Program-made: the position numbers and the translations under genes
Shown here: positions 47,768 through 59,500 of the stretch, piece by piece
Numbering within the stretch: position 1 is the stretch's first letter
How the letters are laid out: every line of letters begins with the position of its first letter
Notes under the pieces: model-generated
Databases searched by the model: none
What the model saw: the letters and a program-made list of their open reading frames with translations, nothing else
What the model was told of the DNA's origin: nothing
Assembly: GCA_021413845.1 (NCBI GenBank)
Contig: JAIOPP010000127.1
Span: 1-64,000 of the forward strand
Direction: 5' to 3'
Source of the DNA: Planctomycetia bacterium
GTDB lineage: Bacteria; Planctomycetota; Planctomycetia; Pirellulales; PNKZ01
Length of the DNA stretch: 64,000 nucleotides

Positions 47768-47978
47768 TCCGGAAACGCGTCTCCACGGCGAAAGGCGGCA
47801 CGGGGCCGACCAAAGCTCGACAAATATCAGCTTTCGCCCGAAAACACAAGGCCGGCAGCAGGTTACGTTCGGCAAGTTCGTCCGTCGAAATGGTTGAAAT
47901 CGCGCGGTGATTGACCTATAGATGCGGTTCCGCCGCCGCAGGGCACATCGCACACTCCTTCCGTTCAAGAAAGTTTTT

Positions 47979-49154
47979 ATGCACGCCTCGCGCTCTCCTT
48001 CGTCGCTGGTTCGTCGACTCTTCGTCGCCGGACTTTTCGTATTCGGTTTGTCGTTGATCGCCGGCGAAGCGCAGAGTGCGCAAGTCGCGGCGGCCGATCC
48101 GGCCCCGACCGGCACGGCGAAACCATCTGTTCCGAAGCCAACGAGCACCGTGAAACCGGAAGCCGCGAAGCCGGAAGCCGCGAAACCCGCTGCCGTCCCA
48201 TCGGACGCTCCGAAGCCTCCCGCCGCCAAGCCTGCCACCGAGAAACCTTCCGCCGCGCCGACTGTTGAAGAGAAGCCCATCGTCGAAAAGCCGACTGCTC
48301 CGAAATCGGCGACTGGGAAGCCCACCGAAACGAAACCGGAAACAAAGCCCGAGACTGTAAAACCGGAAACTGTGAAGCCCGATACGGTGAAGCCCGCAAC
48401 GGTGAAGTCGGCTGCCGCGCCCGCGCCGCCGACGGTCGAAAAGCCCGTTGTCAAAGCTTCCGAGCAACCGTCCGCTGAATCATCGCCGGCGGTGCCGCCG
48501 TCCGATGCGAATCCGTTCGACGGCAAGTCGCTCGCCGGTTGGACGACGCCGGCCGGCAAGCCCGTCACCGGTTGGGTCGCCCGAGACGGCGCAATCTTTT
48601 TGCCGCCGGGTGCGCATGGCGGCAACATCGTGACGGCGAAAGAGTACGGCAACTTTTCCCTCTCGTTCGAGTGGAAGATCGCGAAGGGGGGCAACAGCGG
48701 CATCAAATATCGGGTGCGCGATTACGACGGCAAGCTGCTCGGCATCGAGTATCAGATCTACGACGATCCCCCGCAGTCGCCGGCGAAGGGCTCGGCCGGC
48801 TCGATCTATGATCTCTACGCGCCGAACTCCGCGAAGAAATTGAAACCGGTCGGAGAGTTCAACACGGCCAAGATCACGGTACGCGGCAACCGCCTCGAGC
48901 ATTGGCTCAACGGCGAGCTCATCGCCGCGGCGAACGTCGGCACGGCCGATTGGCACAAGCGGGTCGCCGAGAGCAAATTCAACGACGTGAAAAACTTCGG
49001 CATGTACCCGAAAGGCAAACTCATGCTCACCGACCACGGCACCGAGGTTTGGTATCGCAACATCAAGTTCGAGACGTATCCCGACACGACGACCGCCGTG
49101 CGCCCGACCGGCCGAGCGCGGCCTCGGCTGCTGCGCTCGCTCTTCGGCCACTAA
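47979..49154 (+). CDS. secreted DUF1080 protein with Lys/Pro-rich linker
   Basis: 391 residues from the ATG at 47979; the open frame starts at 47922. A signal peptide (RRLFVAGLFVFGLSLIAGEA) is followed by a long low-complexity linker (about 45-180) of PEVK type: repeats of KPETVKP, KPEAAKP and APKPPAAKP. The DUF1080 module (about 185-370) has FDGKSLAGWTTP, SLSFEWKIAKGGNSGIKYRV and a closing GTEVWYRNIKFETYP. The linker probably spans the cell wall or keeps the binding domain away from the membrane. Carbohydrate binding or hydrolysis is inferred from DUF1080. Followed after 71 nt by the sialidase-like gene. Confidence 0.85.
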   Translation: MHASRSPSSLVRRLFVAGLFVFGLSLIAGEAQSAQVAAADPAPTGTAKPSVPKPTSTVKPEAAKPEAAKPAAVPSDAPKPPAAKPATEKPSAAPTVEEKPIVEKPTAPKSATGKPTETKPETKPETVKPETVKPDTVKPATVKSAAAPAPPTVEKPVVKASEQPSAESSPAVPPSDANPFDGKSLAGWTTPAGKPVTGWVARDGAIFLPPGAHGGNIVTAKEYGNFSLSFEWKIAKGGNSGIKYRVRDYDGKLLGIEYQIYDDPPQSPAKGSAGSIYDLYAPNSAKKLKPVGEFNTAKITVRGNRLEHWLNGELIAAANVGTADWHKRVAESKFNDVKNFGMYPKGKLMLTDHGTEVWYRNIKFETYPDTTTAVRPTGRARPRLLRSLFGH

Positions 49155-49225
49155 CGTTACCGCCGTGATGGCTTGAAACCGAACCGCCGCGCCGCTCGTG
49201 GTTTTGCGGACAGGAGAACCATGCG

Positions 49226-50443
49226 ATGGGAAGCTTCCTGCAGAGGTCGGCCCTGCTTCTCGGTGTGCTCGCGCTCGCTTCTCCGGCGCAAGCCGACGAG
49301 CCGGCGCTGCGCATCGAGCGGGCCGTCGTGCTCAAGGGCCTTGAGAAATATTACTTCACGCAATCGCGCGGCGCCGTGATTCCCGGCGCGCCGCGCGATC
49401 GGATCATGATCGTTTCGCAAGAGACGGAGAAAGAGGGCTCGCACGGCTATCGCGATCTCTGGGCGATCGAAAGCCGCGACCACGGGACATCGTGGAGCGA
49501 GCCGGCGCGAATCGAGAGCCTAGCGCGCACGAAGCTACCGAACGGCGACGAACTGGCGATCGGCGACGTCACGCCGACCTGGCACGCCCGGACGAAGACC
49601 GTGCTCGCGACAGGGAAGACGTTCACCTTTCGCGGCGGCACCAAGGAAGATCGGCTCGCCGAGCAAGTATCGTATGCCGTGTATGTGCCGGGGAACGCCG
49701 ATAAGGCCTCGAGCGGCCAATGGAGCGAACTGCGGATCTTGAAATTGCCCGAGGTCGATAAGGCCGGCTATCCGCTCGTTTCGCCGAACTCCGGTTGCAT
49801 GCAGCGGGTCGATCTTCCCGATGGCGATATTCTGTTGCCGATTCGCTACCGCCGCGGTCGAGAAGCGACCGACTACACGGCATTCGTCGCCCGCTGCAAG
49901 TTCGACGGCAAGACCTTGAGCTACGTCGAGCACGGCAACGAACTCGTGAAGACCAACGGCCGTGGCTATGGCGAGCCGTCGCTAGTGAAGTTCGGCAATC
50001 GCTACTTTCTCACGATCCGCAACGAAGTGACCGGCTATGTCACACGCAGCGACGATGGCCTCACGTACGAGCCGCCGATCGATTGGAAATACGACGACGG
50101 CACCCTCATCGGCACCTACAACACGCAGCAACATTGGGTCGCACACGAACCCGATGGGCTCTATCTCGTCTACACCCGCCGCGGCGCGGGAAACGATCAT
50201 ATCTTCCGGCATCGCGCGCCGTTGTTCATCGCGAAGGTCGACCCGGACCGGCTCTGCATCCTTCGCGCGACCGAGCAAATTCTGATTCCGCACGACCATG
50301 CCGACCTCGGCAACTTCGGCGTCGTGCAGGTGAGCCCGACCGAAACGTGGGTCGTCGCGGCGGAAGGTCTGGCGTTCGGCCAGCGGAAGGCGGAGCGAAA
50401 TAAGGTGATCGCCGCGAAGATCGATTGGTCACCGCGCAAGTAA
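49226..50443 (+). CDS. secreted BNR/sialidase-like beta-propeller protein
   Basis: 405 residues with a signal peptide (LLLGVLALASPAQA). An Asp-box-type motif SRDHGTSWSEPAR lies at about residue 84, and several propeller strands with repeated W/Y-containing turns follow (SDDGLTYEPPIDW, TWVVAAEGLAFG). The layout resembles sialidase-like exo-alpha-sialidase-fold proteins common in planctomycetes. The Arg triad and other catalytic residues were not identified with confidence, so enzymatic activity is uncertain. It is co-directional with the DUF1080 gene. Confidence 0.75.
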   Translation: MGSFLQRSALLLGVLALASPAQADEPALRIERAVVLKGLEKYYFTQSRGAVIPGAPRDRIMIVSQETEKEGSHGYRDLWAIESRDHGTSWSEPARIESLARTKLPNGDELAIGDVTPTWHARTKTVLATGKTFTFRGGTKEDRLAEQVSYAVYVPGNADKASSGQWSELRILKLPEVDKAGYPLVSPNSGCMQRVDLPDGDILLPIRYRRGREATDYTAFVARCKFDGKTLSYVEHGNELVKTNGRGYGEPSLVKFGNRYFLTIRNEVTGYVTRSDDGLTYEPPIDWKYDDGTLIGTYNTQQHWVAHEPDGLYLVYTRRGAGNDHIFRHRAPLFIAKVDPDRLCILRATEQILIPHDHADLGNFGVVQVSPTETWVVAAEGLAFGQRKAERNKVIAAKIDWSPRK

Positions 50444-50592
50444 CCCGTCGCCGATCGGATCGTCCGCGGACGCGAATCGCTCGGAATTGCGGGAATTATT
50501 TGCCGGTTCAGCGCGTCTGAGCGCGGTGGGCGCTGCCGCCGGCCCGTGTTACGCCTCGTCTCGATCTCTCTCGAAACGCATCGAGTTTTATT

Positions 50593-53500
50593 ATGGTTTC
50601 GCGCACGTTTCGCCGTGGAATGGCCGTTGCAATCTCGGCGGCTTTTCTTGCCGGCGGCCTCGCGTATTTCGGCGGCTCGGTTTCGGCCGTAGATCCCGTT
50701 GCCGGCGAGGTTAAGCCGAGCGCGTCTCTTTCCGACGACGGACACATCGGCAAGATCGTCGACGTGCAAGGGCTCGTCTCGCTTCGTCCCTCGGCCGCCG
50801 AACGCTGGACGCCGATCGGGCGCGGCGTTGCGCTCCGGCCGGGCGATCGGCTCCGAACCGACATTCGCGGCCCGAACGCCGTGAAGCTGCGCCTCACGTC
50901 GGGCGTGGAACTCACGCTTGGGCCCGGCACGCTCGTCGAATGCGTTGCGCCGCTTCATGCTCACATTCAAACCGGTGAGTTGCAAGTCAACTACTTGCCG
51001 TTGTCCACGGCCAATCGGGCACCGCCGGGCAATGTTTCGCCGTTCGTATTGCTCGGGCCCGATAAGAACAACCCGAGCAAGGAAGCGGACAAACTGTCGC
51101 TGGCCGGCGGTACGAAGACGTTTCATCGCGTCGTCGATCGGACACACTCGCTCCAAACGCTTACCGCAGCCGGCACGTTGCCGAAATGGCTCGCGGGCTT
51201 CGAGGGGTCGTCGACTCAAGAATCGCTAGGGTCGCTCATCGTGAACTTGCCCGACGGGCGCAACGAGCCCCTCACGATCGGCTACCACAAAGTCGACGTC
51301 GAGATTCGCGATCAGATCGCACGGACCACGATCGAGGAATCGTTCGTCAATCACACTTCCTCACGGCTCGAAGGAACGTTTCATTTTCCGCTCCCGCAAG
51401 ACGCGTCGATCTCCGGCTTCGGCATGTGGATCGGCAACGAATTGGTCGAGGCCGACGTCGTCGAAAAGCAACGGGCTCGCGAGATCTACGAAACGATTCT
51501 GCGCGAGCGGCGCGATCCCGGTCTGCTCGAATGGACGAGCGGCAATCTGTTTAAGGCCCGGGTGTTTCCGATCGAAGCGAATTCCGAGAAGCGCGTGAAG
51601 ATCGTCTACACGCAGGTGTTGCCGCTGCGAGGCGATAAGTTTCGCTACCAATACGGCCTGCGCAGCGACCTGCTCCGGATGAAGCCGCTGCGCCAGTTAT
51701 CGGTGAACGTCACGATCCAATCTTCGCGCGCCCTGAAGCAAGTCGCCTGTACGACGCATTCTGCTCGAACGCAACGCACCGCACACTCGGCGCAAGTCGA
51801 TTACTCGGCGCAGGGAACCTCGCCCGATCGCGATTTCGAGGTCGTCTGCGAAGTCGACGGCCGGCAAAACGACGTCGTCGTCGTGCCGCATCGCCGCGGC
51901 GACGACGGCTACTTGTTCGTGCAACTCTCGCCGCCGGGCAGCGCCGGCAATTGGCAACGCGAGCTGGTTCCCGACGGCGAGCCGATCACGCTCGTCTTGC
52001 TGTGCGACACCTCGGGCTCGATCGATTCCGAAAAACGGAAGCAACAGGCCGAGCTCGTCGCGACCATGCTCCGATCGCTCGGCGACAAAGATCGATTTCT
52101 GCTCGGTGCGACGGACGTCGGCACGGTTTGGGCATTGCCGGATTTGCTTTCGCCGGCCGCCGACAACATTCGCCGCGCATGCCTATTTCTCGACGAGCGC
52201 GTCTCGCTCGGTTGGACGAACCTCGATCGTGCGTTCGAGGCCGCTTTGGCGAAAGCGCCGGCCGGCGCGCAGATCGTCTACATCGGCGACGGCATCCCCA
52301 CCGCCGGCGATCGCGATCCGGCGGCGTTCGTGCGTCGGCTCAAGAAGATGCTCGAAGCGCGGCGCGCGACGAACGGGTCTGCTTCGGGCGACGTCGCCGG
52401 CCCGACGCTGCACGCCGTCACGATCGGCAACATCCATGAAGCGGTCGTGATGCGCGGCATCGCCACGGTCGGCGGCGGCTCGATCCGCGCGATCGCCGGC
52501 GAGCAGACGCCGCAGGTCGTCGCGCGCGAGTTGCTGAACGAGATCGCGCGGCCCGGCTTGCGCGATCTGGCCGTCGAGTTTCGCGGCGTGAAGGTCGGCG
52601 CGATGTATCCCGAGCGGCTGCCGAACATCGCCGTCGGCACGCAACAAATTCTCGTGGCCCGCTACTTGCCGGAAGGGAAGGATCAGTCGGGCGAGATCGT
52701 CGTGACGGGCCGACTCAACAACGAGCCGGTGCGCTACGCGGCGCGCGTCGAATTTCGCGACGCCGAGGCCGGCAACTCGTTTATTCCCCGGCTCTGGGCT
52801 CGCTCGCATCTAGATCATCTGTTGGAGCAGGGGAGCAGCCCGGCGTTGCAAAGCGCGATCATCGCGCTCTCCGAAGAGTTCCACATCATCACGCCGTACA
52901 CGTCGCTCTTGGTCTTGGAAACCGACGCCGATCGGGAACGCTTCGGCGTGAAGCGGCGTTTCGAGATGCGCGACGGCGAGCAATTCTTTCGCGAAGGAAA
53001 AGCGCAGGCCGATTTCGAGCTGGCCGCCGAGCAGATGCGCCGCGCCGGCGATTGGCGGCTCGACATGCGCCGCAGCGTCTTACGCCAACTCGCCGCGCTC
53101 GGGCGCGACGGCGACGTGTTTCATCGCCGCGGATACTATCCGGCCGACTTGTACGGCGTTCCTCCGTTCAGGATGAGCAACACCTTCACGGGTAGTGGTT
53201 CGCTCGTGATCTCGGAGGGATCGCTCACCCTCGGAGGCGCCGCGGGAGACGATAGTTCCGTGAGCCGGACTTTATTATTGGCGGCTTCAGGAGAACTTGC
53301 GGGGAGTGAGAGTGATGAGAATTTGGAACGGGAGGATCGGGATGAGAGCGTCGTCGACGGCGATGAAGAGTACGCTCGACCCGGCGAGCAGGACCTGCTG
53401 CGAGCGCATGGGGACGCCGATTCCTTTCGGATCTCCCGTGAAGCGACATTCGCCGAAGCAGGCGAGGGAAGATTATCGCTCGGCTTCGGAGGGGGCGAAC

Positions 53501-56500
53501 GGCAGGCGCAGATGTTGTTCGAGCCGCGAGGTTGGGCCTCGGAAGTAAATCGAAGGGGAGGGGGCGGATTCGCCGGTGGAATGGTCGGAGGGGGCTATCT
53601 CGACCCTGCCGATCAAGCGCGTAACCTGCAACGGTTCTTCCCCCCGCTCCCGCCGAAGCCGGCCCTGGCGGCGCGAGCGCCGGAAAAGAATCCTCCACGT
53701 TGGCTCGCCGCGTGGTCGCCGGAAGCGTTGCAACTTTCCGAGAGTCTGCTCCGCACATCGGCCCTTGCGAAGCTCGCCGGCGGGATCCTCGTCGAGGAGC
53801 GGCACGACGACTTCGATCCGATCTGGGACCGGCGCACCTCGCACTCGTCTGCGACGGCGCTATACGCCCCCAAGGCCTGGCTGACGAAAACCGTTCATTC
53901 CGACGGGCTCTTCACGGTCGACTACGGCAACGAGCGGGAACGAGGGACGTATTTTCCGTCGCTGCTGCTCGGCCGAAGCCGGGCCGCCGTCGAGGGGGAC
54001 TTGCGTCCGCAGCCGCTCGTGCGCGACGACGGATCTATCGAGCCGTTGCACGAAGCGCATCCGTATCAACAAGCGCGCGTCGAGCATCCGGCGCAGAATC
54101 AGGCGCTGCTGATCGTTTCGGAGCCCCATCAACACTCGAGCTGGCGCTATCTGATCGATACGGCGAAACACGTGCTGCTCGGCACGCAATGGTTCCACGA
54201 TGACAAACTCCACGGCACGAGCGAGCGGAGCGAGTTCGTCGAAGTCGGCGGAACGTGGTGGGCCACGAAGGTCGTTGCGACCGACGACCGAAGTCGAAAG
54301 CTATCGGAGACTCGGTTCGCGATTCAATCACTCGAACCGGCGCACTACGAGGCCCGCCTAAAGGCTGAGTCGATAGCGAAAGACGACGTTTGCTTCCTGC
54401 ACGGCCGACTGCCGACGTTGGCCGCCGCGCGGCGAAGGCAAGCGGAAGGTTCGGCAGGTTTCGAAGACCGAATGGTATTGCTCTCGGGCTATTGCGGGAA
54501 GCAGCAATGGGCGGAAGCGCTCGCGCTCTACGACACGATCGAGAAGCTCGACGGCCGAGGAGCAAACGACACGCCGAAGCCGGGCCTGCGCCGGATGCGG
54601 ATCGCGCTGCTCGGCATGATGCGGCGCAATGAAGAGGCCCGGCGCTTGCTGTCGGAAGAAGCGCAGCGCCTCGTCGCGGAACCGAAAGCCGCAGAGCGTG
54701 CGACGGCCGATTTCTTGCTCGCGGAGCACGCCGGCGTTTCCGAGACGCACGAGCACCTGCAATTCCTTGCGCTCTTGAAACCGGTCTACGAGCGCCATCC
54801 CGACGACCTGCACGCGCTCCCGAAATGGCAAACCGAGGAACGGGAAGCATGGGCCCGAACCGACCGCGGCGAAGAAACATTAGCGCAGCATAAAAGTGCG
54901 GCGCAGCGGGAACCGTGGAGCGAGCATTTGCAGGTGTCGTATGCTCAACTCCTCCAGCGAGAAGGAGAGTTCGACGGCGCGCTCGCTTGGCTCGACCAGG
55001 CGATCGTCGAACGGACACGCCGAGCCGGCGCGGAAGATGAATCGCTGCGACGAGCGTATGTGGACCTGCTCTATACCCTTTCTCGTAAGCCGGAGCTGGT
55101 GAAGTTCACGGCGGGTTGGATCGCGCATCGGCCGAATCTCGAATATGCCTATCTGCAACATCTCACGGCCTTGCAATATGCCGGGGAAGAGAAGCAGGCC
55201 GACGAGCTCGCGCTGCGATGGATGCGCGAGGCCCGCTCGGGAGGCAAGCTGAGCGATGAACGACGCGCGCGATTGCTGGGAGCGATCTCCTTCGCTCAAG
55301 AAGATGGGAACCGAGGTTACGGTCGGCGCATGGACGAGCGGTGGTTCGAGCCGATGGCCGAGACCGCGCGGTTCTTCTTGCGCGATCCGGACGAACGGAC
55401 GATCGTGCGCGAGGCGATCGACTTCTCCGGAGAGATCCGCGATCGGCTTCGGGGCGAGTTCTTCACGATCTTACAAAAGGAAGTTGCGACCCTCGCGCAA
55501 CACCGCATCCGGTTCCTGCTCAGGGAGGTCGGTAACGATCGGCTGGTGTTTCCGAATCGGCTCGCCGGACGGAAGGAAATGAACGCCGCCGCGATTCCGA
55601 ACGAGGTCTGGAAGCCGATCGCCGACGGGCTGCGCGCGCGGTGGGAAAAGATGCCGCCGGAAGAGATCCCGCTCGACGGCTCGTTGCCGACAAACACCGA
55701 GCGGCGCGAGCTCGCCGGAGCGCTCCGATCGATCTATGCGAGCCGCTTCGCCGAGACGGAGCTGCTGCCGTTTCTCCGGCGCAAGCTGGAAGTCGCACCG
55801 CCGGCGCGGAAGCAGGACGAACGTCAGGATCTGTTCGAGACGCTCGTCTCCGGCGCGTGGACGGAAGAAAAAGAAGCCGAAGCGTTCGGGCTCATAGGCG
55901 CGCTCGGGAACGAAGGCTCGGACATCCGAGTGGCGACGGAAATCGGCGCGTTGCAGCGCTTCGTCGATGCGATGCTGCGCGGCCGACAAGAGGCCGCGAT
56001 GAAAGCGCTCGCCGATCGTGGGGAAGTCGACAAGCTCACGCGCAAGGAGCTCGCGGAAAGAAAAGCTGCGCTGCGGAAGGAAGCGCTCGCAGGGGTCGCG
56101 AAGCGCTTGGGGAGCGTCGACCAGCCGGAGCGAGAAGCGAAGCTGCCGACCGATTGGCTCCGAATGGAAAGGGCTTGGCTCGATGTGCAATTGGAGCGCA
56201 ACACGGAAGGGGTGCTGAAGTTCTGTCGCACCGCGCTCGACCAAGCTGCCGCGACACCGATACCCGATGCCGAGGACCAAGAGATCGCTGCGGAAGTGCG
56301 GGTCGAAGCGGAAATCAAGGAGCTGCTGCAACAGCGCATGCTGGCGACATGGATGTATCTCGCAACGCGCAAGAGCGCGAAGCCGGAGCTTGCCGAGCAG
56401 CTCTTGCGTTATCTCGATGCGGAGATCGCGCGACGAAGCGCAGACGATCTTAAGCATCGAGCCGGCGGCGAAGAGTTCGCCGATGCGTGGCGCAGGGAGA

Positions 56501-59500
56501 AGTATCGGTTGCTCACGGCGCTGGATCGGCCCGACGATTTGGAGCGCGAGCTGCGCGCGTGGATTCGGGCCGGCTCGACGACTGCTCCGTGGCGGCAGGA
56601 GCTCGCCTTAGTCCGCGCCGAGCGCGGCGACCTTGCGGAGGCGATCGCGCTGTTCGAAGCGGCCGAGAAAGATCGGTTGCTTTCGCCCGAGGATTACCGC
56701 CGACTTGCGAATTGGTATCTGGCGACGAAGCGGCCCGACGACTATCGGCGCGCCAAGCTGGAATCGTTTGCCCGGTTGCCGGAAAACATTCTCTCGAACA
56801 TCCTCTATCGCGCCGAGCAGCGGCGCAACGCGGAAACGGCGAAAGGGCTTCCGATCTCGTTCGACGAAGATACGCTGTTCGCGTTCGGAGCGTTGTTGAC
56901 GAAGGCGGCGAGCCCGGAACATTACCCTTCGTCGTTGCGCGAGACGTACGAAACGGTGCGCGATCCGCGATTGTTGCGCTGGATTCCCGACGGGGCGCTG
57001 GGACGTTCCCCCCAGCAGATTTATGAGTATCTGCAAGGGCTTTCGAGCGGGTTGCTCACGGCCGTGCGCAACGAAGCAGCGACCGATGAGATTCGAGCCC
57101 GAATCGAAGAGTTACGCAAAAGAGAGTTGACGCCGGTCGATCGCCGCGCGCTCGACTTGTTGGAACTGGTCGTCGAATGGAAAGCCGCGGAGGTATTGGA
57201 TCAGCCCGGCCCTCACGCGGCGGCGTGTCTTGCATTGCTCGAGCGGACGAAACCAGGCCCGAGGTCGGAAGAGGAAACGCGCCAAAGGGCCGGGCTCTTG
57301 AAGGGGCTCGGTACAGCGAAGCACGTGGCGCTGCGCGACGAGCAATTGCGACAGCTGAAGCAGTTGCGGCAGGAAGCGAAGCCGGGTTCGCGCGACCGGC
57401 TGAACATCGCGGCGGACCTCGGCCGGCTCTTGTTCGAGAGTTATGAACTTCGAGACGAAGCGCTACTGCTCTTCCAAGCCGAACTCGCCGACTACGTGCA
57501 GGCTCGCGGCGGCCGGCTTCCGCGCGCCGACTACGAACCCTTCGCTGCGTACGTGAGCTTCTTGATCCAAGCCGGGAGGTTCGTCGAAGCCGAGACGTTG
57601 GTGCAAACGCATGAGAAGCTTGCGGAGAATCGCGCGGATCGCCGCTGGTTCGTTGAAAAGTTGGCGCTGGTCTACGATGCGGCCTTGCGCGACAAGGCGG
57701 AAGTCTCGCTCGGAAAAGGGGAGACGCTCTTCAAAAGTCTTACGGCGCTCGGCCTGAAACAGATCGAAACGGCGCAGACAGACGACGAACGGAAGCTCGC
57801 GGTGGATCGGCATGTGCGGACGTTCTGGACAGCCCGCAAAGCGGAGGTCCCCGGCGTTGCGGAAGCATCGAGCACGTTTGCATTCGAGCAACTGCCGGCA
57901 TTTCTCAAGCTACAGTCGACGGATTACGACCACATCGTGAAATTGCCGATGGCGACACTCGATCAGCCGACGAGTCACAAGGAGATGTTGCGCTACATCG
58001 TCGAACGGGTCGAGCAATGGCCCCCGCGCTTGCAGGGATTTGGGCGGGGACCGTTGGCGACCTTCGAATATGAAATCGCCGAACACCGCGGTGAGCTACA
58101 AACCGCGAACCTCAAAGACCTCGAGGCGCGCTTGTTTGTCTTAGTGCGCGCTCAGTTTAAGCGTCATCTGAGTACCGATGAAAGTAACGGAATCTATCGG
58201 CTCTTTCATCGACCGGGCGAGGATTGGAAATCGCGCGTCGGAGATTTCACCGCCGCCGCGGAAGAAGCGTATCGCGAACAAAAACAGTCGGGCCGACGAG
58301 TGACGGCCGTGGCCGCCTATGTTTGGCAGGAGCTCGGACTGCACAAGCGGGCGATCGAAATGCTTGCGACGGCCGAACGAGAAGGGTTGCTCGTGCGAGA
58401 AGAATCCCGCACCTTGGTCGAATACTTGCGCAGCGAAAGTCGCCATGCCGAAACGCTCCCGGTGTTGGAATCGTTGGTGCGCGCCGATCCCGACGTGATG
58501 CAAGATCAGGCCGCCTTGCTGACGGCCTACCACGATGCGGAACAGCCGCAGAAAGCCGCCGAGCAAGCCACGGCGATCGAGCGACATTTTCATCGGCCAG
58601 GGCGTTGGACCGAGCAAAACATCGCGATGTTCGCCGAAGCCTGTTTACGGGCGAGTCTCTACGAGAAAGCGATTACTTACTTCAACGAAGCGATCTCGCT
58701 CCGCCGCCGCGCCTCCGGAGTAGGTCGCGCGGTCAACGATGCCACGTTGTCCGAATGGTATCAACGCTTGGCGTTTGCCCACGGCGCGCTGGCGCAGATG
58801 CCGGAAGCGGTCGAAGCGGCGCTGGGGGCCGTCGTCTGTTGGAGCCCGCGACATGAGCGGCGCAAGGAAAGTCTGCAAGTTCTCGACGATGTCGTCGACC
58901 GCGCGGATCAACTCGACCGCTATGTGAAATCGAAGGACGACGAGGCGCAAGCGTCGGGCCAAGACAGCCCCTTGTTGCGCAAAGCGTTCGGCAAAACTTA
59001 TCAACATCGAGGGGCGCACGACAAGGCGCTCGTGCAGTTGCTCGCGGCCCAAGCGCTGCAGCCGAACGATCGGGAAGTGTCGGAGATGTTGATCACGTCG
59101 TACGATGCGCTCGACCGACCCACGGAGGGAACTCGGCAGCTCCTCGCGCAGATCGACTACGATCGGCACGACCTGACGCTGTATGAGCAGTTGGCCGAAC
59201 GGTTGAAGAACGACGAAGCGGAAACGGAGCGGGCGACGACGTCGATCGTCGAAGGGGGGCCGACTGAGGCGGAAAATCATGCGGCCTTGGCCGCGATCCG
59301 GCAGAAGCAACGGCGCTGGAACGAGGCCGCCCGGGAGTGGGCCGAGGTGGCGGAACTGCGGCGTCTTGAACCGACCGGACTGTTGGGCTTGGCCGAAGTG
59401 CAGCTCACGCTCCGGCAATGGGACGAGGCGCGCCGGACGCTCGATCGGTTGCAAAAGACGGAGTGGCCCGACCGGTTTGCCGAGCCGCTGCGGAAGGTCG

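Noticed and set aside
47699-48706. N-terminal extension of the prfC frame containing GFTVSGFTVSG-type repeats
   Set aside because: It is antisense to the KP-rich linker of the DUF1080 gene. RF3 starts normally at 47698.
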